Assembly: GCA_946549475.1 (NCBI GenBank)
Contig: CAMNQO010000082.1
Location: forward strand, 1 to 7,562
Origin: an uncultured Bacteroidales bacterium
GTDB lineage: Bacteria > Bacteroidota > Bacteroidia > Bacteroidales > UBA932
DNA: 7,562 bases
Direction of reading: 5' to 3'
Positions within the stretch are counted from its first letter, which is position 1. The number at the start of each line of letters is the position of its first letter. Positions 1 through 6,852 of the stretch are shown here, one piece after another. Made by a program: the position numbers and the translations under genes. The notes beneath the pieces are model-generated. The model was not told where the DNA came from and searched no databases. It saw only the letters and a list, made by a program, of their open reading frames with translations.

Positions 1-354
1 GAACACCTGTGAAGGTGCGGTGGAAATCGTACGGCTGTCCCCGCCTTCAAAGTCAATGTCTTCCGTCTGCAAATAGCACTTGTCCGCGAAATCCTCGTAA
101 GACTCCGAATCGATGAGGTCGCGAAGTTGCAGCAAATCCGCCTGCCGGGAAATCAGATACGGAGCGTCTTCCGTACCGCGCCCGCCGCTGAAGAAGCCGG
201 TTTCAGGCTCGTCCGCTTGTCCGGGATCATCCGGATCCGCAGGAATCACCGAAGGACCGGGATCGAAAGCCGGGGCCGGTTCTTCTTTTTTTGTACAGGA
301 GAACGACAGCAGGAACACTGCCGTGACGGCGCAAAAAACAAAAGTCTTTTTCAT
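1..354 (-). CDS. Partial surface lipoprotein, GLUG-type, N-terminus only
   Basis: This gene reads off the left edge; 118 residues are visible and no stop is reached. It begins MKKTFVFCAV, followed by a hydrophobic stretch and the lipobox LSFSC, so Cys20 is the probable lipidation site. The residues after it (TKKEE) are charged, as in Bacteroidota lipoproteins exported to the cell surface. Residues 26-52 are a linker rich in Pro, Asp and Gly. From about residue 54 (FFSGGRGTEDAPYLIS) to 105 the sequence matches the entry segment of the GLUG beta-helix in the upstream gene (its residues 269-321): GG-x-G...PY-x-I, ADLL..R, then a shared DIDFE. It is therefore a paralog, but it lacks the roughly 250-residue fimbrillin-like domain found there. 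The ATG lies 13 bases after the stop of the upstream gene, so co-transcription is likely. The lipoprotein start is secure; the GLUG assignment rests on this paralogy, because the repeats themselves would lie outside the window. Confidence 0.85.
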   Translation of the reverse strand, partial: MKKTFVFCAVTAVFLLSFSCTKKEEPAPAFDPGPSVIPADPDDPGQADEPETGFFSGGRGTEDAPYLISRQADLLQLRDLIDSESYEDFADKCYLQTEDIDFEGGDSRTISTAPSQVF

Positions 355-367
355 TTTCCCCGACTGA

Positions 368-3300
368 CTACAACGCACCGAGCCACTCGGTCAGATGCTG
401 CCGGGCGGTCTTGCCGTCCACGGTGTCGGAATCGTTCCAACCATGGGTGGAGCCGGAGAACACCTTGACCGTATGTGACACTCCGGCCGTACTGAGGGCC
501 GAGACATAGGCCGCTCCGTTGGAGGAGGGCGGCACCGTCCCGTCGCTGTCATAATACATCACAAATGCCTTGGGCGTGGAAGCGCTCACCTGCAATTCGT
601 TGGAATAGAGCGTGACCATCGCATCCGTGGGACTGGCTCCGAGGAAGTTGGTCTTGGAATTGGCGTGCGTGCCGGTCCCCATCGTAATGACGGGGTAGAA
701 GAGAATTTGGAAATCCGGCTTTGCCGCACCCGTGAAATGCGTCGCTCCCGTGGATGCGAGGTGACCGCCGGCACTGAATCCGTGTACGCCGACCGTATTG
801 ACATGCAGGGAGGCGGAATGTTCACGCACATAGAGGATGGCATTTTCCAAATCGGCAAGGGGAAGCTCGCAGTGACCGCCCGGCAACGTATAACGCAACA
901 CCGCGCAGGCAAAGCCGCGATCGTTGTAGTACGAAGCCCAGCCTTCTCCTTCGTAGCCGGTAACATGCGCCAGATAGTGGTAGCCGCCGCCCGGGACGAC
1001 GATGACCAGTTTGCCGTTGGAGGAAGACTTCGGAGGCAGATAGATGGTCAGGTTGGGATCGGTCACCGTGACCGTGCGGGCGTAATCGTCTTCGGACGCA
1101 TCGCAGAGGGGCGAGCCGACGAGGGTCGGGTAGGGATAGGAAGAACCTTTCGCCCAGGATTTGGCCCGGATGCCATATTTGGGACTGCCGTGGTGGGCGA
1201 CACCGTCGCCGCCGTTGTTGTAGTATGCGGCACCCTGGTTGAGCGCATCCGTCAGGCTGGCCGCAGTCGCACCGGTCGAGGGAATCGTCACGCTCGCGGA
1301 AGCCGCCTTCATCTGGTCGTCGGTCAACTGTGTCAGTTTCCAGGTATCTTCTACGACACTGCCGGCATCGGTCGAGGTATCGTGCGAGCCGCTTCCCTGG
1401 AACAAATAGTAGCAGTTGACAATGCGTCCACCCCGGCGCATCGTTCCGACGACGGAACCTTTATGATTGGGAGATGTAGAACCGGTCGTTATGGCAGAAG
1501 CGGGAATCGGAGAATAGCAATTGTCGAGAATATGGCGGCAGAGATAGCCGCCGATACCGCCCGCCGCATATTGTCCCGTAGAAACGGAACCGGGGTTGGC
1601 AAAACAATTGACGACATAACCGTTCTGGATGTCTCCGGTCGAATACGCATAGGCAACGGACCCTACGATGCCGGCCACGGCGCCATTGGTGTTGGTGGAT
1701 TCGGACACGCTGTCGCCGAAATAGGTGCAGTTGATGACCAGAAAATCCTCCCTCCCACCTTCAAAAGAGCCGACAATGCCGCCGGCATGCCCTTTGGTCG
1801 TAGAAATAGTGAGATCAGACCAGCATTCATCGACCAGGGACGGTGCGGCAAGGACGCCGGCGATGCCGCCCGCCCGGCGTCCGATTGTTGTCAGGCTGCC
1901 GCCGGTCGTATGGCAACGGACGATACGGGACGGCGCGGAAGTGGTTCCGCCGCCGACCCAGCCGGCGATCCCGCCCGTATTGGCGGCGGTATCATTCGCT
2001 CCTGTATTGTGGCTGGAAATGATCGATGTCCCCTCTGTCGCACAGTCCAGCACTTCGGCGCTGCCCTGCAGCGATGCCACAATGCCGGCACCGGTCGAGG
2101 CACTGATGTTCACGGTGCTGGATCTGACCAGCACATGGCTGGCATACTGGTCCTTCAGGACACCGAAGGCACCGCCCGTGTTCTGGCCGCCGCTGACAGC
2201 GGCATTTTCCACCACGCAGTCGCGGACAGGAATGTCAGCATCCCATCCGGCAATTCCTCCTGTCTGTACGCCTTTGCCTGTCAGACTCCCCCGGAAAGTA
2301 CAGGCGGTAATCTCGCCCATGCTCCGGCCGGATGTCCGGCTGCCGACATATCCGACAATACCGCCGACATTGTTGAAGCCGTCCCCGCCCTCCACGGAAG
2401 AGCCGGAGAGGACCTCACAACGACGGATGCAGGTGTTGCCGTTCATGTGACCGGCGATGCCGCCGACGGCTCCGCCCGCACTTGTCAGCGTCCCGGAGAA
2501 AGAACAATCCTCGATGACGGTCCCTATGGTATAGGAACAATATCCCACCAGACCGCCGGCATGATGGGCTTGGGAATCGCCGGCATAAGTATTGGCGATG
2601 ACGGTCACGCTGCCGCTGAAGGAGCAGCCCGAGACAGTGGAAGCATCGCTTCCGTCCAAGATTCCCACCAGACCGCCGACACCGTAACTGCCGCTCCCTC
2701 CGGCTCCTGTGATGCCGGCATCGGTGACAGTACAATTGCGGATGACGGACCCGGAGAGTTCACCGGCCACGATACCGACCGCCGTCGAGTCGGACACCAC
2801 CGTCGAAGAACGGACATGGCAATCTTCTATCAAAGCCCCGTTGATGGCACGGGCGGCCAGAATGGCGGCATAACGGCCCTTTCTCGTGTCCGCCATCTTC
2901 GCACCCGTAACGGTGAGCCGGCGGATCGTACCGCCGTCCAGCGTGCCGAACAGTCCGCAGCGCTGATAGGTCTGGGTCCGGGTGAAACGGACATTGCTGA
3001 TGGTATGGCCCTGTCCGTCGAAAGAGCCGGAAAAGTGCTGGTGCGGCTGAGAGGTTTCGGGATAGGTTTCCGTCCCGATGGTTCCCAAATAGCCGTTTTC
3101 AAAGTCGATGTCGGCCGTCAGGATATAGTGCTTGTCCCGGAATTGCGTCGTCGTCCCGGATGAAGTAATCTTGGCTCGCATATCCAGCAGGTCGGCTTTG
3201 TTGGCGATGCGGTACGGATTGGCCGCGCTGCCGCTGCCGCCGCTGAAATATTGGCAGGTAAACGCCTCCATCGCCGAGATATAGCCGGGCAGGAGCGTAA

Positions 3301-4054
3301 TATTGTGCGTGGTGGAATAGGTGTAGGAAGTACCGTTCGTAAATTCGATGCACAGTTCAAAACCGCCGGGATAGGCTTGGGAGGGCAGCAGGATATACCA
3401 GTCGGTCGGTGAGCCCACGGAGGACGGCGACCCGGTCACGCTAAGGCTCTTCTCCGCGTCATCCGCCATCACCAGTTTACCGTCGGCATAGGTGGCGGCA
3501 CCTGCAATCCCTGCTTCATGCGAAAGGAAACGGACAGCGGAAATGGTCTTCCCGGAGGTCGCGGTCCCGTCGGATGCGGAAACCTTCAGGATGGTGCAGA
3601 GGTTGTAGAAACGGAAGGTGTTCATATCGGAGAGGAAACGCCCGTACATCGGCGGATTGGAGAGCGTCGATGTCGTATAGACTTGTCCGGCCGGAATGTC
3701 GAGCCGGAAACTTTTGTTTTCGCCGACGGACGCGACCATCGAAGCCGGGAAAAAGGAAGAAGCATAGAGGGCGCTTACCGCCTCGCCGGAGGCGAGGTTG
3801 AAGCGACTGCCGTCATAACGGTAGATACCAGATTTTGAACCGTCGTTGATATACACTTCGTCTCCCACCTCAAAGGCGGAAGCGCCGTCGGAGAGATTGA
3901 CGGCGGACTTCAAATCCTCGGGGATATAATCTTGCGCGATTTCCGCCTTGAAGGAATACAAGGGGGCCGTCAAAGCAACATTCTCGGCTTCTTCCCGTTT
4001 GCAGGAAAGGAGCACGCAGGCAAGGGCTGTCAGGAATAATATCTTGTTTCTCAT
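368..4054 (-). CDS. Fimbrillin-like / GLUG beta-helix lipoprotein with C-terminal alpha/beta-hydrolase esterase
   Basis: This complete gene encodes 1228 residues. It starts MRNKILFLTA and has the lipobox LLSC with Cys18, followed by KREEAE, which suggests a surface-exposed outer-membrane lipoprotein. Residues about 25-265 resemble the fimbrillin-like domains of Bacteroidales (FEVGDEVYI near 61-69, a hydrophobic LP-x-x-x-Y-P-G-G-F near 223-232). Residues 269-321 form an entry module (YFSGGSGSAANPYRI, DIDFENG). Residues about 366-870 hold around 16 GLUG-type motifs (GGLVG, GGIAG, GGIVG), ending with PYPTL near 974-978, and are expected to form a right-handed beta-helix. Residues about 985-1228 are an alpha/beta hydrolase of the acetylxylan/feruloyl-esterase kind: oxyanion motif PGGGY (1021-1025), nucleophile elbow HGFSAGG with Ser1094, D-G-T-V-P with Asp1171, and STHGW with His1204. 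The triad looks intact, so an active carbohydrate esterase is inferred; the substrate is unknown. The start is 12 bases after the upstream stop and agrees with the signal peptide. Confidence 0.95.
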   Translation of the reverse strand: MRNKILFLTALACVLLSCKREEAENVALTAPLYSFKAEIAQDYIPEDLKSAVNLSDGASAFEVGDEVYINDGSKSGIYRYDGSRFNLASGEAVSALYASSFFPASMVASVGENKSFRLDIPAGQVYTTSTLSNPPMYGRFLSDMNTFRFYNLCTILKVSASDGTATSGKTISAVRFLSHEAGIAGAATYADGKLVMADDAEKSLSVTGSPSSVGSPTDWYILLPSQAYPGGFELCIEFTNGTSYTYSTTHNITLLPGYISAMEAFTCQYFSGGSGSAANPYRIANKADLLDMRAKITSSGTTTQFRDKHYILTADIDFENGYLGTIGTETYPETSQPHQHFSGSFDGQGHTISNVRFTRTQTYQRCGLFGTLDGGTIRRLTVTGAKMADTRKGRYAAILAARAINGALIEDCHVRSSTVVSDSTAVGIVAGELSGSVIRNCTVTDAGITGAGGSGSYGVGGLVGILDGSDASTVSGCSFSGSVTVIANTYAGDSQAHHAGGLVGYCSYTIGTVIEDCSFSGTLTSAGGAVGGIAGHMNGNTCIRRCEVLSGSSVEGGDGFNNVGGIVGYVGSRTSGRSMGEITACTFRGSLTGKGVQTGGIAGWDADIPVRDCVVENAAVSGGQNTGGAFGVLKDQYASHVLVRSSTVNISASTGAGIVASLQGSAEVLDCATEGTSIISSHNTGANDTAANTGGIAGWVGGGTTSAPSRIVRCHTTGGSLTTIGRRAGGIAGVLAAPSLVDECWSDLTISTTKGHAGGIVGSFEGGREDFLVINCTYFGDSVSESTNTNGAVAGIVGSVAYAYSTGDIQNGYVVNCFANPGSVSTGQYAAGGIGGYLCRHILDNCYSPIPASAITTGSTSPNHKGSVVGTMRRGGRIVNCYYLFQGSGSHDTSTDAGSVVEDTWKLTQLTDDQMKAASASVTIPSTGATAASLTDALNQGAAYYNNGGDGVAHHGSPKYGIRAKSWAKGSSYPYPTLVGSPLCDASEDDYARTVTVTDPNLTIYLPPKSSSNGKLVIVVPGGGYHYLAHVTGYEGEGWASYYNDRGFACAVLRYTLPGGHCELPLADLENAILYVREHSASLHVNTVGVHGFSAGGHLASTGATHFTGAAKPDFQILFYPVITMGTGTHANSKTNFLGASPTDAMVTLYSNELQVSASTPKAFVMYYDSDGTVPPSSNGAAYVSALSTAGVSHTVKVFSGSTHGWNDSDTVDGKTARQHLTEWLGAL
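1445..2959 (-). repeat. GLUG-motif repeat region with a regular cysteine ladder, inside the esterase-bearing lipoprotein
   Basis: This region encodes residues 366-870 of the 1228-residue protein. Glycine-rich turns recur every 20-45 residues: VGGLVG at 459, AGGLVG at 499, VGGIAG at 530, VGGIVG at 563, TGGIAG at 598 and 693, AGGIAG at 728, AGGIVG at 757, VAGIVG at 793, AGGIGG at 831, plus weaker copies. Most coils also carry a cysteine in an (I/V/L)-x-x-C setting, as in IEDC, IRNC, VINC and LDNC. The repeats are diverged at DNA level, so this is old protein repetition and not a recent tandem duplication. The motif is known as GLUG in Pfam and is found in bacterial surface and adhesin-like proteins. 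Confidence 0.85.
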
Positions 4055-4066
4055 TTGCTCGTATGT

Positions 4067-6556
4067 TTAGTCCCAAGAAATGGGGTTGGAAGTATTGACA
4101 TTCCAGACGGAGGCGTCGGACACCTGTCTGCAACTGTTGCGCGGGTCGGCCCCTTTCTGCGGCCAGGAAGAAGTAGGATCCGGACTCGTGACGCCGGGAT
4201 AAGTCAGGCACAGAACGGCCCCGCCTGTCGTTGAATCGGTATAGGTACAGTACAGGTTGAAGTAGATTCTTCCGTCGTCACCTATCTTGACGCTGGTCCA
4301 ACTGTTGGCGGAACGGACCGTCTTGGACAGGGCGCCGCTGGCGTTGAGCAGGTCCGCCCAGTTCACCTTGGAAAGTTGAGTGATGGTATAGGGACTGAGA
4401 GACGATGTGGATATAATGTAATAATTCTCGCGGGATCCCACATGCACCCAACCGTTGTTATCCACCGCCGGAGAGCCGGATATCTCAGGGGTGGATTCTA
4501 TGTTGTGCGTGCTCGCATCGGCATACGCTGATGAACTGAGATTGAAACGCCACGAAGTGGTCGCTGACCGGCTGCTCGGTTTCGTGTCATATCGATCCAT
4601 CCATATGGCAACGATTCCAGCCGGTCCCACGGGACGGGATTGGTCATCCTTCCCCGTGCTGACCTCATTGGCCTTGAGAGGAAGAAGCACTTCCAGGTCG
4701 TTGTGTCCCAATATGATACCGCCTTGGTCCTGCGTACCGGGGCGTCCGGCCAGCGAATGCGTCCCGTATTGGTAACGCCAGTACGCGTGCCAGTCTGAAT
4801 TATCATAGGCCACATCCGCCTGCCTGTACAAATTGCAGGCGAGTGCTTCCTCCGCACTCGAGCAATAGACATCAAAACGGCTGCCGACGATGGTGCCCGA
4901 ATTGTCCAGTTTTTCCTGCGCGCAGGAAACAATCACATTTTTCCCGGTCGTCGGACCTTTTTTCCCGCAGACGACGCCCTGTGTCCCCCAGCCGAAAGCC
5001 CCCCAGGTGGCCGGCCAGAGGTCCCGGTAGGAAAACGGAACATATTTTCCGTTCGTAGCGTGCTCTTGGGTCGGATTGTCCAGCAGGGACTGTTTCATCA
5101 CATAGGCTCCGTTGAGCGTCTGCAATACGACCGCCCCTTCCGCAGAAATCGCGACCTCACAGGTGCCGTTGCTCAAGGCTGTGGTACCGTCGGCCGCAGA
5201 CGAGGAGTAAGCCACCCGGGCTCCATCGGACTTCCTGACGGAGACCAATGTATTGGTCCCGCCCTCCAGCGGAACATAAATGAAATCTCCATCACCGACA
5301 GCGACCCTGCCTTTGGCTGTACCATTTGTTCCCCAAGTCGGCCACCCGGTAAATTTCCATTTCTGCGTTCCGGCAGAAGCATTGACTGCATAGAGCACAG
5401 CGGTGGTATTGCCGCCGAAAGCATAGACCACAGATCCATCGTCTTCCAAAGAAGGACTGGAATCGTTGCGGCCGGAAATACCCGTCAAAGGGAATTCCCA
5501 GACTTTTTGCCCGTTACGGTCAATCTTGAACAACTTGTTGTCGTTTGAATTTTGGACATAGACATTGCCCGCCGCATCGATGGCCGGGACATTGCCGGAA
5601 AAAGTACCCAGGGCCCCGTCGTTGTCCCAGATCCATTGGACCTTGACGCCTTCGGGCAGGGTGATGGCCTTGATGGGGGAAAGTTTGTTGACCGTGGCCT
5701 TGATGGTCGCAGAAGGTGCCTTGCGGGTGTCCGGCAAGCCGGGCATCCCGGTAATTTCCTCGCCGGAAGCGTTGCACAGGGCGATGGAAAAGCCGCTGTA
5801 ATTGCCGGCAGGCACCGGCACCTGTACCGTCACGGTCCCGTCGGGACGGGCCACGGGGATGGCGACATGGATTTCCTTGGTATTTTCCGTCGCCAGCGGT
5901 GTACTTTCCTTGCCCGCCGTCAGCCGGTCGGCCGTCGAGGACAGGGTAAAGATGCCCGAAAGGTCCGTCGTCGCCGTAAACTTGAGTGATTTGGCTTCGG
6001 GCGGGACATTGTTGTAGGTAAACTGGAAGATGCCGCCCAGGTTGCAGAAGAAATAACGCGATGCGGACACGGAGCCCACCATCGGCGCACTGCTGCGGGT
6101 GTAGGACTGCTCCGTCGGGACATAGACCTGCACGGCCCCCGTCGAGGCATTGTATGTCAGATCCGATTGATACGGATAGACGGCCACTCCGTCGAGGGCT
6201 TTGTCTCCCAAATCCTCATCATAGCAAGTGAACGTGGCGTTTTCACCGCCGGCGCCGGCCGTCAGTTCAAACAGATAGGCCTTGCCCTCCGCGAAGACGG
6301 CGATTTCATCCCCTTCGCTCCATACCACCTTGCCGGCCGCCGACACATCCGTTTTGGTCGCCGGGGCCGCCGCAGGCTGTCCGGTCTCTTCCACGATGCC
6401 GGCAGAAATGGTGCGCACCGCCATCCTTCCGGGGACTTCAGCGGTGCCGGCTTCGCCTGCGGGAGCAGGCTCCGTCTCCTGCTTGGCGCAGGAAAAACAC
6501 AAAAGCGCCATGCCGGCCAGGGCCGGCAGGCACAGAAACTTATACCTCTTTTTCAT
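4067..6556 (-). CDS. Fimbrillin-like lipoprotein with PQQ-like beta-propeller
   Basis: With the start chosen here the protein has 829 residues. It begins MKKRYKFLCL and has a hydrophobic segment ending LLCFSC (Cys23), followed by AKQETE: a lipoprotein signal peptide of normal length. Residues about 35-295 are fimbrillin-like (ATKTD, then VVWSEGDEIAVF near 77-88; VPVPAGNYSGFSIAL near 246-260). Residues about 307-829 contain propeller blades of the PQQ-like type, such as VPAIDAAGNVYV, SPSLEDDGSVVYAFGG, SPAVDNNGWVHVG and VKIGDDGRIYF, and near the end SSWPQKGADPRNS. This fold is usually a structural or binding module; nothing shows that PQQ is bound. In-frame ATGs also exist at 6589, 6580 and 6562. 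The first two overlap the small upstream gene ending at 6567 and would add residues before the basic n-region, so 6556 (or 6562) is preferred. Paralogous to the gene truncated at the right edge. Confidence 0.93.
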   Translation of the reverse strand: MKKRYKFLCLPALAGMALLCFSCAKQETEPAPAGEAGTAEVPGRMAVRTISAGIVEETGQPAAAPATKTDVSAAGKVVWSEGDEIAVFAEGKAYLFELTAGAGGENATFTCYDEDLGDKALDGVAVYPYQSDLTYNASTGAVQVYVPTEQSYTRSSAPMVGSVSASRYFFCNLGGIFQFTYNNVPPEAKSLKFTATTDLSGIFTLSSTADRLTAGKESTPLATENTKEIHVAIPVARPDGTVTVQVPVPAGNYSGFSIALCNASGEEITGMPGLPDTRKAPSATIKATVNKLSPIKAITLPEGVKVQWIWDNDGALGTFSGNVPAIDAAGNVYVQNSNDNKLFKIDRNGQKVWEFPLTGISGRNDSSPSLEDDGSVVYAFGGNTTAVLYAVNASAGTQKWKFTGWPTWGTNGTAKGRVAVGDGDFIYVPLEGGTNTLVSVRKSDGARVAYSSSAADGTTALSNGTCEVAISAEGAVVLQTLNGAYVMKQSLLDNPTQEHATNGKYVPFSYRDLWPATWGAFGWGTQGVVCGKKGPTTGKNVIVSCAQEKLDNSGTIVGSRFDVYCSSAEEALACNLYRQADVAYDNSDWHAYWRYQYGTHSLAGRPGTQDQGGIILGHNDLEVLLPLKANEVSTGKDDQSRPVGPAGIVAIWMDRYDTKPSSRSATTSWRFNLSSSAYADASTHNIESTPEISGSPAVDNNGWVHVGSRENYYIISTSSLSPYTITQLSKVNWADLLNASGALSKTVRSANSWTSVKIGDDGRIYFNLYCTYTDSTTGGAVLCLTYPGVTSPDPTSSWPQKGADPRNSCRQVSDASVWNVNTSNPISWD

Positions 6557-6566
6557 GCTCATACTG

Positions 6567-6698
6567 CTACCAGTCAACATTTTGTTCATCTTCTACCTCA
6601 TAATCCTGAATAGACCCCTCGCCGACGCACACGCGGGTGCGGCCGCTCAGAAGAAAATCCAGAATCAGAGGAGCCTCATACTGATTTTTATCCTTCAT
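6567..6698 (-). CDS. Small Cys/Trp peptide B, 43 residues, unknown function
   Basis: A short reading frame starts at ATG 6698, 10 bases after the stop of peptide A, and ends in TAG at 6567, 10 bases before the preferred start of the propeller lipoprotein. It begins MKDKNQYEAPLILDFLLSG, contains a single Cys24 (RTRVCVGEG), then SIQDYEVEDEQ, and ends VDW. Aligned with peptide A it shares Y-x-x-P-L, L-S-G, C, G-(S/T)-(I/L)-Q-D-Y, E-x-E-Q and a terminal Trp, with a single two-residue gap before the Gly-Ser/Thr. This similarity over nearly its whole length, the spacing and the operon position are the case for a real gene. There is no clear signal peptide and no lipobox before the Cys. Short proteins with an N-terminal Y-x-x-P occur widely in Bacteroidota, from memory and unverified; a peptide precursor or a small regulatory or assembly partner are possibilities. 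The upstream ribosome site is weak, as is common in this phylum. Confidence 0.75.
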   Translation of the reverse strand: MKDKNQYEAPLILDFLLSGRTRVCVGEGSIQDYEVEDEQNVDW

Positions 6699-6708
6699 AT
6701 TTTCTCTG

Positions 6709-6852
6709 TTAGTCCCAAGGCTGTTCTTCTTCCATGTAGTAATCTTGCAACGTACCTCTGGCCGAATACTCGCACAGATGAGAGCCGCCTGACAGGTAAA
6801 CCGGACGGGACAAAGGGCTTACATAGGTCAATTTGTCCATAGTCTTCGTCAT
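6709..6852 (-). CDS. Small Cys/Trp peptide A, 47 residues, unknown function
   Basis: This frame begins at ATG 6852, which overlaps the TAA of the upstream propeller gene by one base (TAATG), a classic arrangement for translational coupling. A second Met at 6840 would give a 43-residue form, the same length as peptide B. The sequence runs MTKTMDKLTYVSPLSRPVY, then LSGGSHLCEYSARG with a single Cys27, TLQDYYMEEEQ, and ends PWD. It matches peptide B at Tyr10, Pro13, Leu14, Leu20-Ser21-Gly22, Cys27, Gly33, Gln36-Asp37-Tyr38, Glu41, Glu43, Gln44 and Trp46. The C-terminal third is strongly acidic. No signal peptide, transmembrane segment or known domain is seen. The two genes look like an ancient tandem duplication. 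No modification enzyme or transporter is present in the window to support a processed-peptide pathway, so the function stays open. Confidence 0.75.
   Translation of the reverse strand: MTKTMDKLTYVSPLSRPVYLSGGSHLCEYSARGTLQDYYMEEEQPWD

Noticed and set aside
1445..2959. CRISPR-like or tandem DNA repeat, suggested by recurring CCGCCGGC/GCCGCC strings
   Set aside because: The strings come from Gly-Gly codons of the GLUG motifs. Their spacing varies and there are no constant repeat units or unique spacers.
665..3163. Long plus-strand open frame (about 830 codons) opposite the GLUG/esterase gene
   Set aside because: Its translation is a low-complexity Arg/Gly/Asp/Ala mixture with no recognisable motif. 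It lies wholly antisense to a gene with clear domains and a catalytic triad, and results from the GC-rich repeat structure.
6590..6708. Promoter or terminator between the peptides and the lipoprotein gene
   Set aside because: The stretch is almost all coding for peptide B, and no clear Bacteroidota -7/-33 pair or hairpin with a T-run was seen.
6282..6842. Plus-strand open frame across the peptide region and the lipoprotein N-terminus
   Set aside because: It is antisense to three minus-strand frames with supported features (two related peptides and a lipoprotein signal), and its product shows no domain or signal of its own.
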